This document shows positions 34,190 through 43,495 of a DNA stretch of 64,000 bases, one piece after another (position 1 is the first letter of the stretch; each line of letters starts with the position of its first letter). Origin of the DNA: Streptomyces phaeolivaceus (GTDB lineage: Bacteria > Actinomycetota > Actinomycetes > Streptomycetales > Streptomycetaceae); assembly GCF_009184865.1 (NCBI RefSeq), contig NZ_CP045096.1:1-64000 (forward strand), in the 5' to 3' direction. The notes beneath the pieces are model-generated. The model was not told the DNA's origin and did no database searches. It saw only the letters and a program-made list of their open reading frames with translations. Position numbers and translations under genes: made by a program.

Positions 34190-35170
34190 TCAGGACGGCT
34201 GGACCTCGTCGAAGAGGGCGAGGGCCTGGGAGGGGTCCGGGCTCACCAGGCGTTCCAGGCCTGCCGTGGTGATTTTCGCCCACCTCGCGGCGCGTGCCCA
34301 CATCCGCTCCTCGAAGGCGTGGACGGCCTCGTCCAGTTCGCCGGGACCGGTAGCGGCGGCGGCAACGACGGCCTCGGCGAGTTCGGCGCCTTCCAGCATC
34401 GCGAGGTTCGCGCCCGCCCCCAGGGGCGGCATCAGGTGGGCGGCGTCGCCCAGGAGCGTCACTCCGGGGACGTGGGGCCAGGTGTGGGACACGGGAAGGA
34501 CGTAGAGGGGGCGGTGGACGAAAGCCGTGCCGTGGCGGAGGAGGTCGCGGACGGGGGCGGCCCAGCCGTCGAACAGGGCCAGCAGGCTCGCTCGTACGGC
34601 CTCGACGTCGGCCTAGTCCAGGTCTGCGTGCCCGTCGAGCGGCGCGCGGAACTGGGCGTACACCTTGACGTGACCGCCGCTGTTGCGCTGGGCGACGAGG
34701 GATCGGTTGACGCCGTACACGGCCACGGAACCGTCGCCGACCAACCGGGCGAGGTCGGGGTGGCGGGTGTCGACGTCGTCGAGGGAGGTCTCGACCGAGG
34801 TGACGCCGGTGTAGTGCGGTGTCACCGATGAGACCGCCGGGCGGACCCGGGACCAGGCGCCGTCCGCGCCGACGACGAGGTCGAACGTCTCCTGCCGCCC
34901 GTCCACGAAATGGACCACCGCGCCGCCGCCGACCCCCGGCACCGCCTTCGCCACACCCCGCCCCCACCGGACGTCGAGAGGGCCGAGCAGCAGGTCACGG
35001 AGTTGCCCGCGGTCGATCTCGGGATTGGCCCGTTCGTCCGGGCGGGGTCGCCAGTCGCGCAGGACGGTCCCGTCCGTGTCCAGGATGCGCATGGCCTGCC
35101 CCTCGGGACGGGACAGCGCCTGGAACTCCGTCAGCAACCCGGCTTTGTCCAGGGCGAGTTGCCCCAGCCC
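34190..35170 (-). pseudogene. FAD-dependent monooxygenase, 5'-truncated with a nonsense codon
   Basis: Minus-strand coding resembles TetX-like flavin monooxygenases, for example LALDKAGLLTEFQALSRPEG, then ILDTDGTVLRDWRPR, FDLVVGADGAWSRVRPAVSS and GVTLLGDAAHLMPPLGAGAN. The N-terminal FAD fingerprint GxGxxG is missing because the gene stops abruptly near 35170. An in-frame TAG (34613-34615, after APLDGHADLD) splits the rest; coding sense resumes at once with ADVEAVRASLLALFDGW. Confidence 0.85.
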
Positions 35171-35748
35171 TACGCAAGGTCGCCGCCCGGCTGGACGCCG
35201 GTCCCATGCGCTTGTACGGCTATATCTCCACCAAGGAGGGACTGTTCGACCTCATGGTGGACGAGGTCCAGGGCGAGATCCTCCCCGAGGAGCGGCCCGG
35301 TGACTGGCGGGAGGCGCTGAGTGCCCTCGCCCACCGCACCAGGCGGACCGCACTGCGTCACGAGTGGCTGGCCGACCTGCTCGGTGGCCGCCCGACGCTC
35401 GGCCCGAACGGTCTCGCCGTGACCGAGGCCACGCTGGCGGCCCTCGACGGCCTCGCCGACATCGACACCGTCATGCGGGCCGTGGAGACCGTCAGCGCCT
35501 ACTCCAACGGCGCGATCAGGCGCGAGATCGAGAACCTGCGGGCCGAGCGCGCCACGGGCCTGTCCGAGCTCGACTGGCAGCGCGCCTCCGGTCCGCATGT
35601 GACGAGCATGCTGGCCACGGGCCGCTTCCCCGCGCTGGCCAAGGCGGTGTACGACGCGACGGACGTGGACGCCGAGGCATCCTTCGCGACCGGCCTCGAC
35701 TGGGTCCTCGACGCCGTGGCCGTCAGGCTCACCCGGTCGTCCGCGTGA
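35171..35748 (+). pseudogene. TetR-family regulator lacking its N-terminus
   Basis: The plus-strand frame begins LRKVAARLDAGPMRLYGYIS and continues TKEGLFDLMVDEVQGEILPE, which is the end of a TetR helix-turn-helix. A full C-terminal ligand domain follows, ending DWVLDAVAVRLTRSSA. The first half of the DNA-binding domain is missing. The gene abuts, head to head, a monooxygenase that is also cut at its 5' side, so one deletion probably removed both starts and the shared promoter. Confidence 0.85.
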
Positions 35749-35929
35749 CGTCCGCCGCGCCCCACCGGTCCGGCTGCTTCCGGGCGCAGTGGCAGGGCCT
35801 CCCGGCCGCCCGGGGTGGCGATCCCGGACGGCGACGCCAGGAGGCCCTGTTGGTTGTCACCGCGGTCTCCGAATCCTCTCGCGCTCGCGTCCCCGGGGCC
35901 CCGGAGTCCGACGCGTCGCCCGTCGTGAG

Positions 35930-36985
35930 CTACCGCAGATCGACCTGGAACACCTTGTCCGCGCCGTCCGGCTCGCCTCCGTTGTTGTCGGCGTTGGTGG
36001 TGGACAGCCACAGGGCGTTCGCGCCGGGGACCTTCTCCACCGTGCGCAGTCGGCCGTACTGGGTGGTGTAGTACGCGGTGGGGGTGCCGGCGCTGGTGCC
36101 GCTGACCGGGATGCGCCACAGCCGCTCGCCGCGCAGCGCCGCCATGTAGAGGGCTCCGTCGGCGTAGGTGACCGCGCTCGGGGAGGCCTCGCTGACGGCC
36201 CACTGCCGCTGGGGGCTCGTCATACCGGACGTGGAGCAACTGCCCTCGCAGACCGGCCAGCCGTAGTTCTTGCCGGACTCGATCAGGTTCAGTTCGTCGT
36301 ACCTGCTGTTGCCGAACTCGGCTTCCCAGAGCCTGCCTTGGGCGTCCCAGGTGAGGCCCTGGGGGTTGCGGTGGCCGAGGGAGTAGACGAGCGTGCCGAA
36401 CGGGTTGCCGGGGGCGGGTTTGCCGTCCTTCGTCATCCGCAGAATCTTCCCGTTGAGGGAGTTCCTGTCCTGCGCGAGGTTGCTGTTCTGCGCATCGCCC
36501 GTGGTGGCGTAGAGGTGGCCGTCCGGGCCGAACTTGACGCGCCCGCCGTTGTGGTACCTGTTCTTGGCGATGCCGGTGACGAGGACCGTGTAGCCGCTGA
36601 GCGAGGAGCCGTCGTACGTCATCCGGACGATGCGGTTGTCGGAGGCCGCCGAGTGCATCAGGTAGACGTGGTGGTCGCTGTTCCAGGTCGGTGAGACCGC
36701 CACTCCGAGGAGGCCGCCCTCGCCGCTGGTGGTCACGACATTGGGCACCCTGCCGATCTCGGTCCTGGTGCCCGCCTGGGTGAGCTTGAACAGCTTGAAG
36801 GAGTCCCGTTCGGTGACGAGCGCCGACCCGTCGGGCAGCCAGCTCAGGCCCCAGGGGACGGTCCAGCCGGAGGAGACGGTTCGGACGGCCGACGGGACGG
36901 AGTCGGTGCCGGCCGCGGCGCCGAGCAGACCTGTGGTGAGAGCGGCCACGGCAGCGGCCGTGGTGATGGTTCGGAATGCGCGCAT
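35930..36985 (-). CDS. Secreted PQQ-dependent sugar dehydrogenase-like protein
   Basis: This protein of about 351 residues has a signal peptide (RAFRTITTAAAVAALTTGLLG) and a soluble-glucose-dehydrogenase beta-propeller. The motifs are TVPWGLSWLPDGSALVTERD, GGLLGVAVSPTWNSDHHVYL, RYHNGGRVKFGPDGHLYATT, YSLGHRNPQGLTWDAQGRLW and NYGWPVCEG. These match the GDH/sorbosone dehydrogenase family that uses PQQ with calcium. ATG at 36985 follows GAGGAG; an ATG at 37015 also has GGAGG and would add ten residues. It faces away from pqqAB. Confidence 0.88.
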   Translation of the reverse strand: MRAFRTITTAAAVAALTTGLLGAAAGTDSVPSAVRTVSSGWTVPWGLSWLPDGSALVTERDSFKLFKLTQAGTRTEIGRVPNVVTTSGEGGLLGVAVSPTWNSDHHVYLMHSAASDNRIVRMTYDGSSLSGYTVLVTGIAKNRYHNGGRVKFGPDGHLYATTGDAQNSNLAQDRNSLNGKILRMTKDGKPAPGNPFGTLVYSLGHRNPQGLTWDAQGRLWEAEFGNSRYDELNLIESGKNYGWPVCEGSCSTSGMTSPQRQWAVSEASPSAVTYADGALYMAALRGERLWRIPVSGTSAGTPTAYYTTQYGRLRTVEKVPGANALWLSTTNADNNGGEPDGADKVFQVDLR

Positions 36986-37278
36986 GGGCGAACTCCTCGC
37001 TGTGGGGGGTGTCATGAAGCCCTCCGGAAGGTAGGAGGTATGCGATCGAGGGTCAAGGGCGGTTAAAGCCAAAGGTTCATACCTTCAACTGGTGAATCGA
37101 TGTTCGATTCCCGCTTCACCTGTGGTTTCGCCAATATGCCCGACAGTGGCCGACCTTGAGGTTCTCGTTTTCGGCCAACGAGAGATCGGATCACTTTAGT
37201 GACGACCCATTGACCGGGCTGCCGGATGCTGGCGATGCTGCACCACAGGTTTCCCACAGCGGAAGGCAGGTACGGCAC

Positions 37279-37392
37279 ATGACCGAATCCGTACAGCAGG
37301 TCGACGAGGAAGCTCCGAGCTGGCAGACCCCCGACTTCGTGGTCGTCGAGACCGCGCTGGAGGTCACCGCGTATTTCCTGAGCGACCGTTAG
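37279..37392 (+). CDS. pqqA: PQQ precursor peptide PqqA
   Basis: This 37-residue peptide ends WQTPDFVVVETALEVTAYFL followed by SDR. PqqA peptides carry a Glu and a Tyr spaced E-x-x-x-Y (here EVTAY), which are crosslinked to build pyrroloquinoline quinone; W(K/Q)TPDF is also typical. ATG at 37279 follows GGCAGG. The longer open frame upstream (from 37156) lacks any PqqA likeness. pqqB starts 9 bp downstream. Confidence 0.88.
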   Translation: MTESVQQVDEEAPSWQTPDFVVVETALEVTAYFLSDR

Positions 37393-37401
37393 CCCGCCGC
37401 C

Positions 37402-38334
37402 GTGCTGCCGCACGTGCTCGGCACCGCGGCGGGCGGCGGGGTACCCCAGTGGAACTGTGCGTGTCCCGGCTGCTCCGGGGCACGTGCACATCCGCACTGG
37501 CGGCGCCGCCACGCCTCGCTCGCCGTACAGGCGTCGGAGGACCGCTGGTACCTCGTGAACGCCACCCCCGACATCGGCGACCAGATCGAGACCTGCTCTT
37601 CCCTGCGACCCGGTTCTGGTTCCAGTCCTGGTGCGCGGCGGACCCCGGTCGCCGGGCTGATCCTGACCGACGCCGAACTCGACCACACCCTCGGCATCGC
37701 CCGGCTGCGCGAAGCCGGTGCCGGTGGAGTGGAGTTGCTCGCGACCGGGTCGGTGCGCGAGGCGCTGCTCACCGGGCTGCGGCTGGATGCCGTTCTCGGG
37801 CCGTACACCCCGCTCACCTGGCGCGAACTGCCACTGGAGCGGCCCGCACCGCTCACCGATGACTCGACGGCCCCCTCACCCCTCATGATCAGCGCGATCC
37901 CCGTATCCGCCAAACGCCCCCGCTACGCGGCCGAGTTGCCCATACCCGACGGGGATTCGTGGGTCGTGGCTTTGCTTCTCACCGACCGCGCCACCGGGAC
38001 GACGGTCGTCTACGCCCCCGCCCTGGCCGTCTGGCCCGACGCCTTGGAGTCCGCTGTCGCCGACGCCGACTGCGTGATCGTCGACGGCACCTTCTGGGAC
38101 GACGAGGAACCCCGGCGCACCGGCATCTCCACCCGTACCGCGACCGGTATGGGGCACCTTCCGATCGACGGACCGGGCGGCACCGCCGAGCGCCTGGCGC
38201 CGCTTCGCGCCCGTTGTCTCTACACCCATTTGAACAACACCAACCCCCTCGTCGATCCGAGCGCACCGCAGCACAAGCGACTGGCCGACCGGGGCATCGA
38301 GGTGGCCGGAGACGGAATGGTGATCCGACTGTGA
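37402..38334 (+). CDS. pqqB: PQQ biosynthesis protein PqqB
   Basis: This 310-residue metallo-beta-lactamase-fold protein hydroxylates a PQQ intermediate. It begins with the diagnostic LGTAAGGGVPQWNCACPGCSG and contains LTDAELDHTLGIARLRE, VDGTFWDDEE, MGHLPIDGPGG and LYTHLNNTNPLVD. It starts with GTG very close to the conserved motif, which fits PqqB. Its stop overlaps the GTG of pqqC (GTGA). Confidence 0.93.
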   Translation: MLPHVLGTAAGGGVPQWNCACPGCSGARAHPHWRRRHASLAVQASEDRWYLVNATPDIGDQIETCSSLRPGSGSSPGARRTPVAGLILTDAELDHTLGIARLREAGAGGVELLATGSVREALLTGLRLDAVLGPYTPLTWRELPLERPAPLTDDSTAPSPLMISAIPVSAKRPRYAAELPIPDGDSWVVALLLTDRATGTTVVYAPALAVWPDALESAVADADCVIVDGTFWDDEEPRRTGISTRTATGMGHLPIDGPGGTAERLAPLRARCLYTHLNNTNPLVDPSAPQHKRLADRGIEVAGDGMVIRL

Positions 38335-39027
38335 GCTTCGAGGAACAGCGCTTCGAGGATCAGCTCAGAACAGTGGCCCGGGACCATTACCACGACTGCC
38401 ACCCCTTCAACGTCCGTATGCATCAAGGGGAGTTGAGCCCCGACGAGTTACGTCGCTGGATCCTCAACCGGTTCCACTACCAGCGGCACATCCCCGTCAA
38501 GGACACCCTGGTCCTGGCCAAGCTGGGGCACCCCGCGGCTGCGCCGGATGTGGTTGCGGCGGATCGAGGAGCACGACGGCCGGGCCGAGGGCGAGGGCGG
38601 CATCGAGCGGTGGCTGAGGCTGGGCGAGGCCGCAGGGCTCGACCGGGCCGGGCTGCTGTCCGGGGAGGGGGTACTGCCCGGCGTACGGCTCGCGGTGGAC
38701 GGATACGTCAACTTCTGCCGGCTCCGCTCCCCGCTGGAAGCCGTCGCGGCCTCCCTCACCGAGCTGTCGGCGCCGGGGATCATGCGCACGCGTATCGCCG
38801 CGTTCGAGCGGCACTATCGGTGGATCGACGCCGACGGGCTCGCGTACTTCCGTACTCGCGAGACCCAGGGCCGGCAGGACAGTGGCGAGGCACTGGGGCT
38901 CGTACTGGACTGGGCCCGCTCCGAGGCCGACCAGGGGCGTGCCGTGGCGGCCCTCGCCTTCAAGTGCGACGTGCTGTGGTCGCTGCTCGACGCGATCGAC
39001 CACGGCGACCGGAAGGAGCGCCAGTGA
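38331..39027 (+). pseudogene. pqqC: PQQ synthase PqqC, frameshifted
   Basis: PqqC performs the last, oxygen-dependent ring closure of PQQ. The start (GTG, SFEEQRFEDQLRTVARDHYH, NRFHYQRHIPVKDTLVLAKL) and the rest (MWLRRIEEHDGRAEGEGGIE to FKCDVLWSLLDAIDHGDRKE) are in different frames. Removing one C from the C-run at 38531-38534 gives ...HPRLRRMWLRRIEEHDG, as expected. As written, the product lacks all but the first 70 residues. A sequencing error in the C-run cannot be excluded. Confidence 0.88.
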
Positions 39028-39034
39028 CTGTGGC

Positions 39035-39104
39035 TGCTTCTGGCTCTGGCTCTGGCTCTGCTTCTGCTTCTGCTTCTGCTTCCGCTTCCGCTTCCGCGAC
39101 GGGG
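39035..39104. repeat. 6-bp repeats GGCTCT / GCTTCT / GCTTCC
   Basis: About eleven tandem hexanucleotides of three related types follow the pqqC stop and end where the ABC-ATPase remnant starts. The block may mark the junction of the rearrangement. Confidence 0.85.
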
Positions 39105-39271
39105 TGGCGGCCGGCGCTGGCTCGCTCGGTGCGCGGCGCGCCCTGGAGGCCGCCGACACCGGCTGTGTCCTCGACCTCGGCCGGGTCCATATCGCGGGCC
39201 CGGGACGGGAGTTGCTCACCGATCCGCAGCTGGGCGAGCTGTATCTGGGCGGGCGGCCCGCTCGCCGATGA
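39098..39271 (+). pseudogene. C-terminal remnant of a LivF-type ABC ATPase
   Basis: The frame ending in TGA at 39269-39271 gives ARRALEAADTGCVLDLGRVH and then IAGPGRELLTDPQLGELYLGG. This is the standard C-terminus of branched-chain amino acid transporter ATPases (LivF). No Walker motifs remain. It lies where pqqD would be expected after pqqC. Confidence 0.7.
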
Positions 39272-39334
39272 GTCCGACCGCTCCGACCATTCCGATCACT
39301 CCGATCACTCCGCCGGACTCCGAGGAGACCGTTG

Positions 39335-40282
39335 ATGCGCAGCAGACGGAACACGGTCACGGCGACGGTCGCCGCGCTGCTGACCGCCCTCACCACCACG
39401 GCAGCGACACCCTCCGGGGCAGGGGCCGGCCCCGTACTCCCCTCCCTCCGCCCTCACTTGGCGGCGTACTACGACTTCGAGCACCCGGTCCCCGGCAACC
39501 CGGCCCGCGAACGTGACCTGGGCTTCGCCCGTACCGACATCGACCTGGTCGGCGGCGGGGCGCGGACGCGGACGTACGACGGAGCGCACCGGGGCAGTCG
39601 GGTCTCGCTCCAGGTGCGGCAGGTCGCCCCGGACGCGAAGGGCAACGACGACTGGAAGGCGGGGGTGTACGGGCCGTCCGGCGTGCCGACGCTCCGGGCG
39701 TTCAACGGGGTTGACGGGATGACGGTGATGGGCTGGTTCAAGATGACCGGCCCGAACCCGGCCCTCAACAGCAACACGGCTGCCCCGGACGACCGTTACG
39801 GCGCCGTGGGTCTGGCCGGAGTGCTGTCCGGGGACTCCGACGGCCACGCGGTGCGGGGCCTGCTGGAGATCATCGAGGTGGGCGGCGAACTGCGGCTCGT
39901 GGCCCTCGGCCGACGTGTGGACGGGTCGGCCTCGCAGACGTTCGCCGCTTCCGAGGACTGGCGCACCCTGCTGCCCGTGGGCGAGTGGGTCTTCCTGGCC
40001 GCCACCTTCGACTTCGGCACGGGAGCGATGGCTCTGTACCGCAACGGCCGGCGGCTGGCCGGCTCCTACACCGTTCCCGGCGACCCCTGGGACCTCGCGG
40101 GGCCGGGCCCGCACCGTGCCTCGCCCACCGACCCCCGGGGCATCAAGATCGGCGGCAGCTTTCCGCAGAACACCGCCGAACGCAATCCCTGCGACTGCCG
40201 CATGGACAGCCTGATGTTCCTGGACAGCGCGGTGGGCGACGACCGGATCCGGGCGCAGTACCGGTGGTCGGCCGCCCGCTGA
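39335..40282 (+). CDS. Secreted LamG-like (concanavalin-fold) protein
   Basis: This 315-residue protein has a signal peptide (RSRRNTVTATVAALLTALTT, then GAGAGPVLPS). The remaining sequence has LamG/laminin-G-type features: AAYYDFEHPVPGNP, GMTVMGWFKMTGPN, LPVGEWVFLAATFDFGTGAM, ALYRNGRRLAGSY and the end MDSLMFLDSAVGDDRIRAQY. These domains bind glycans or form part of glycosidases. ATG at 39335 follows GAGGAG; the next gene starts 33 bp later and is likely co-transcribed. Confidence 0.85.
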   Translation: MRSRRNTVTATVAALLTALTTTAATPSGAGAGPVLPSLRPHLAAYYDFEHPVPGNPARERDLGFARTDIDLVGGGARTRTYDGAHRGSRVSLQVRQVAPDAKGNDDWKAGVYGPSGVPTLRAFNGVDGMTVMGWFKMTGPNPALNSNTAAPDDRYGAVGLAGVLSGDSDGHAVRGLLEIIEVGGELRLVALGRRVDGSASQTFAASEDWRTLLPVGEWVFLAATFDFGTGAMALYRNGRRLAGSYTVPGDPWDLAGPGPHRASPTDPRGIKIGGSFPQNTAERNPCDCRMDSLMFLDSAVGDDRIRAQYRWSAAR

Positions 40283-40315
40283 CGACGCACGTTCACAAAA
40301 AGGAGTGACCTTGAT

Positions 40316-42430
40316 ATGGCCGCATCTCCGGCCCTCAGACGCCGAGCCCACTCACTGATCCCCCTCCCCCTGGTCGTCCTCGCGCTGTTGCTGTCGGCCC
40401 TGGTCGCCCTCCCCGGCACGGCGCGCGCGGCGGCTGCCGGACCCCTCACCGACCCCATCCCCGAGCGGCCCGCCGCCTCCGGCATCGGGCTGACCGTCGA
40501 GGAGTACGCCGCCTTCCCGAAGACCGAGCCACCGCCCGGCCCGGTCACCGACCCCCGGCTGATGCGGTACGCCCGCATCAACCACCTCGGCGAACTTCCC
40601 GACCGCTCGGGCCGAAAGGCCGTACCGGACCTCAACGGCAAGCTGTACTTCGTCCGGGACTCACGGGACGGCGCTGGCACCCCTCACCTCTATCTGGACA
40701 TCGCCGCCACCTTCTCCCCCGCGTTCTTCGCGAGCCGGGGCCTCGGCCAGGGCTTCGGTTTCGTCACTTTCGACCCCGACTTCCGCCGCAACGGCCGCTT
40801 CTACACCGTGCACACCGAACTGGCCTCCGCCACCACCGCCGTCCCCGACCACCGGCAACAGGCGACGACCGTCTACCACGGCGTCGTCACGGAGTGGACC
40901 GCCACCGACCCCGCGGCCGACACCTTCGCCGGCACCCGCCGCGAAATCCTGCGCATCGGCTTCGCGGGTCCGGTCCACGGCATCCAGCAGATCGACTTCA
41001 ACCCGACGGCCGGCCGCCACGCCCCCGACCGCGGACTGCTGTACCTCGCGGTCGGTGAGGGCGGCCAGGGCGCCAGGAACAGCGAGCCGCTGAGCCTCGC
41101 CCTCCCCCACGGCAAGATCCTGCGCATAGACCCGCGCGGCACGAACAGCACCAACGGCGAGTACGGAATCCCGCCGGACAACCCGTTCACGGCCACCCCC
41201 GGCGCCATCGGCGAGATCTACGCGTACGGTCTGCGCGACCCGCACCGCTTCAGCTGGGACCCGGCGGGCGCCCACCGAATGTACGTCGGGAACATCGGCC
41301 AGCATGCCGTCGAGTCGGTCTACGAGGTGCGCGCGGGCGACAACTTCGGCTGGAGCGAACGCGAGGGCCCGTTCGTCTTCGACAAGAGGGCCACCGACCC
41401 CTGCGACCAGATCCTCCCCCTCCCCGAGGACGACGCGAAGTACGGCTACACCTACCCGGTCGTCGCCTACGACCACGACCCGCCCGCCGACTGGAACTGC
41501 ACGTCGGACGTCGGCCGGGCGGTTGTCGGCGGCTTCGTCTACCGGGGAAGTGCCCTGCCCGCGCTACGCGGCAAGTACATCTTCGGAGACATAGTCGACG
41601 GACGCCTGCTCTTCGCCGACACCAAGGACATGCGACGCGACAGCGGGCAACTGGCGCAGTTGTACGACCTGATGCTGTACGACGCGAGCGGCAAGCGCGT
41701 CACGATGCGGGACCTGGCCCAGAGCCCCCGGGTGGACCTGCACTTCGGCCGGGACGCGAAAGGCGAGCTGTACTTGCTGTCGAAGGCCAACGGCAAGATC
41801 TGGAAGATCACCGGCACTCGCGCCTTCGCCTCCTGCGACACGACCGGCTCCCGCCTGACCCACGTGATGGACGGCCGGAACTGGGCCCCCGTCACCCCGT
41901 CCAAGTGGCGCTTCCCGGGCCGGGAGGCCGTTCTCGCGGAGGCCGGTGTCCAGCGCCCCGGCCCGCGCCGCCCGTCCGGGTACGCCGTACTGACGGCGGG
42001 CCCGGCGGCGTACGGCGATGTCCGGATCGACGCGGAGGTCCGCATGGACACCCCCGTCGAGACGACCAACCGGGACGTGATCATCGTCTTCGACCACCAG
42101 TCGGACACGAGGTTCTCCTACGCCCACCTGTCCCAGGACAACACGATCTACCCGCACAACGGTGTCTTCGTCGTCAACGACACCGACCGCCTGCGCGTCG
42201 ACGACCAGTGGAACGGCACGACGGGCGCCCCACCGGCCGTCACCGACACCGACTGGCACAAGGTGCGGGTGGTGCGCTGCGCGAGCACGGGTGAGATCGC
42301 GGTCTACGTCGACGGCGCGAAACGGCCGCTGATGACCGCCGTCGACACCACCCTCACCTCCGGCCGGGTGGGCTTCGGGTCGTTCGACAACACCGGACGG
42401 CTGCGCGGCCTGAGGGTTTCCTCTCCCTGA
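40316..42430 (+). CDS. Secreted PQQ-dependent sugar dehydrogenase with C-terminal lectin-like domain
   Basis: This 704-residue protein begins with a signal peptide (PLPLVVLALLLSALVALPGT, then ARAAAAG). Residues 70-500 form a glucose/sorbosone-dehydrogenase-type propeller: GQGFGFVTFDPDFRRNGRFY, LLYLAVGEGGQGARNSEPLS, YAYGLRDPHRFSWDPAG, NFGWSEREGPFVFDK and GGFVYRGSALPALRGKYIFG. Residues 530-704 form a LamG-like domain (YGDVRIDAEVRMDT, WHKVRVVRCASTGEIAVYVD). It is probably tied to the cell-surface LamG protein upstream. AAGGAG lies 10-15 bases before the ATG. Confidence 0.9.
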   Translation: MAASPALRRRAHSLIPLPLVVLALLLSALVALPGTARAAAAGPLTDPIPERPAASGIGLTVEEYAAFPKTEPPPGPVTDPRLMRYARINHLGELPDRSGRKAVPDLNGKLYFVRDSRDGAGTPHLYLDIAATFSPAFFASRGLGQGFGFVTFDPDFRRNGRFYTVHTELASATTAVPDHRQQATTVYHGVVTEWTATDPAADTFAGTRREILRIGFAGPVHGIQQIDFNPTAGRHAPDRGLLYLAVGEGGQGARNSEPLSLALPHGKILRIDPRGTNSTNGEYGIPPDNPFTATPGAIGEIYAYGLRDPHRFSWDPAGAHRMYVGNIGQHAVESVYEVRAGDNFGWSEREGPFVFDKRATDPCDQILPLPEDDAKYGYTYPVVAYDHDPPADWNCTSDVGRAVVGGFVYRGSALPALRGKYIFGDIVDGRLLFADTKDMRRDSGQLAQLYDLMLYDASGKRVTMRDLAQSPRVDLHFGRDAKGELYLLSKANGKIWKITGTRAFASCDTTGSRLTHVMDGRNWAPVTPSKWRFPGREAVLAEAGVQRPGPRRPSGYAVLTAGPAAYGDVRIDAEVRMDTPVETTNRDVIIVFDHQSDTRFSYAHLSQDNTIYPHNGVFVVNDTDRLRVDDQWNGTTGAPPAVTDTDWHKVRVVRCASTGEIAVYVDGAKRPLMTAVDTTLTSGRVGFGSFDNTGRLRGLRVSSP

Positions 42431-42497
42431 GAGAGCCCGCGGGGAGGGCCCCGCCAAGTCCCGCTCCCCGTACGTGCGTTGAGTCCCAGGCGGACGG

Positions 42498-43495
42498 TCA
42501 GGGCAGATCGACATGTACGACGCCCGCGCCGTCCGCGTCCGCGTGGATTCGGGACACGCAGGGGCAGATCCACGTGTCGGACGCCCGCTGTCGGGCGGAG
42601 AGGAAGACGTCGCGGTGGTCGATGACGCCGTTCTGCACCGCCAGTACGGGGATGCGGCAGATTCCGCACTCGCCCTTGCGGCAGTCCGCGAGGACCTCCG
42701 CGCCGACGTCCTCGAACGCTTCGAGGAGTGAGCGTCCGGCGTCCACCGTCACGGTCAGGCCCAGGGCCGGTACATGGGCGGTGAACGCGCCCGTGGGGAA
42801 GCGTCCGGTGGTGCCGAACGTCTCGAGCGGCAGTCCTGCGGGTCGCGGCCCTCGGCGCTCCACGCGGTGCGGACGGCGTCGACGAGCGGCAGGGGGCCGC
42901 AGAGGTACAGGACGGTGTCCGGTGGGCACGCGCGTACGTAGTCCGGGATGTCGAGCCGGGTGCCCTCGTCGGTGACGTGTACGTCGAGGAGGTCGCCGTG
43001 GCGGGCGGTCAGGTCCGTCAGGAAGGCCATGCGGGAGCGGGAGCGGGCGAGGTAGGTGACGCGGTATCCGCCCGCCGGGGGCCGCCGGGCCGTGGTGTCG
43101 GCCATCGCCATCAGCGCGGTCACGCCGATACCGCCGGCCAGGAGGCGGGTCGGCCGCTCCGACGGGACGTAGGGGAACGTCACCGGCGGCTGGGTCGCCC
43201 GGATCCGGCTGCCCGGGGTGAGGCGGTGCATGGCGAGGGAACCGCCACGGGAGCCGGTCGCGGCCTGGACGCCGAGTACGAGGACGCGTGGGTCGTCCGG
43301 GTCTCGGCGCACGATCGAGTAGGACCGGGTCTCGGGGCGGCCGTCCACCATCACCTGTACGTCGAGGTGGCCGCCCTCGATCGGATCGGGCGGCGCCTGC
43401 GGGAAGCGCAGGGACACCGCCCGGACGGCGGTGGCGGTCGGGGTGTTGGCGGTGATCGCGCAGATCTGCCAGTCGCGGGTGACGTTGAGGCTCAC
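42498..43495 (-). pseudogene. VanB-type oxygenase reductase (FNR-ferredoxin), frameshifted
   Basis: This protein would pass electrons from NAD(P)H through flavin and 2Fe-2S to a Rieske oxygenase. The FNR part (from GTG 43495: RSYSIVRRDPDDPRVLVLGV, LLAGGIGVTALMAMADTTAR, TVLYLCGPLPLVDAVRTAWS) is in one frame. The ferredoxin part (GLPLETFGTTGRFPTGAFTA, ADCRKGECGICRIPVLA, SDTWICPCVSR) is in another. The shift lies near 42835-42840, where one base appears missing in the codons for DPAGLP. The GTG overlaps the oxygenase stop. Confidence 0.85.

Noticed and set aside
37156..37278. Longer version of PqqA (78 residues)
   Set aside because: The extension has no PqqA-like residues and the ATG at 37279 has a suitable ribosome site.
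39268..39334. Start of a PqqD protein after pqqC
   Set aside because: No frame after pqqC shows PqqD motifs; the segment is an ABC-ATPase tail and a short repeat-rich gap.
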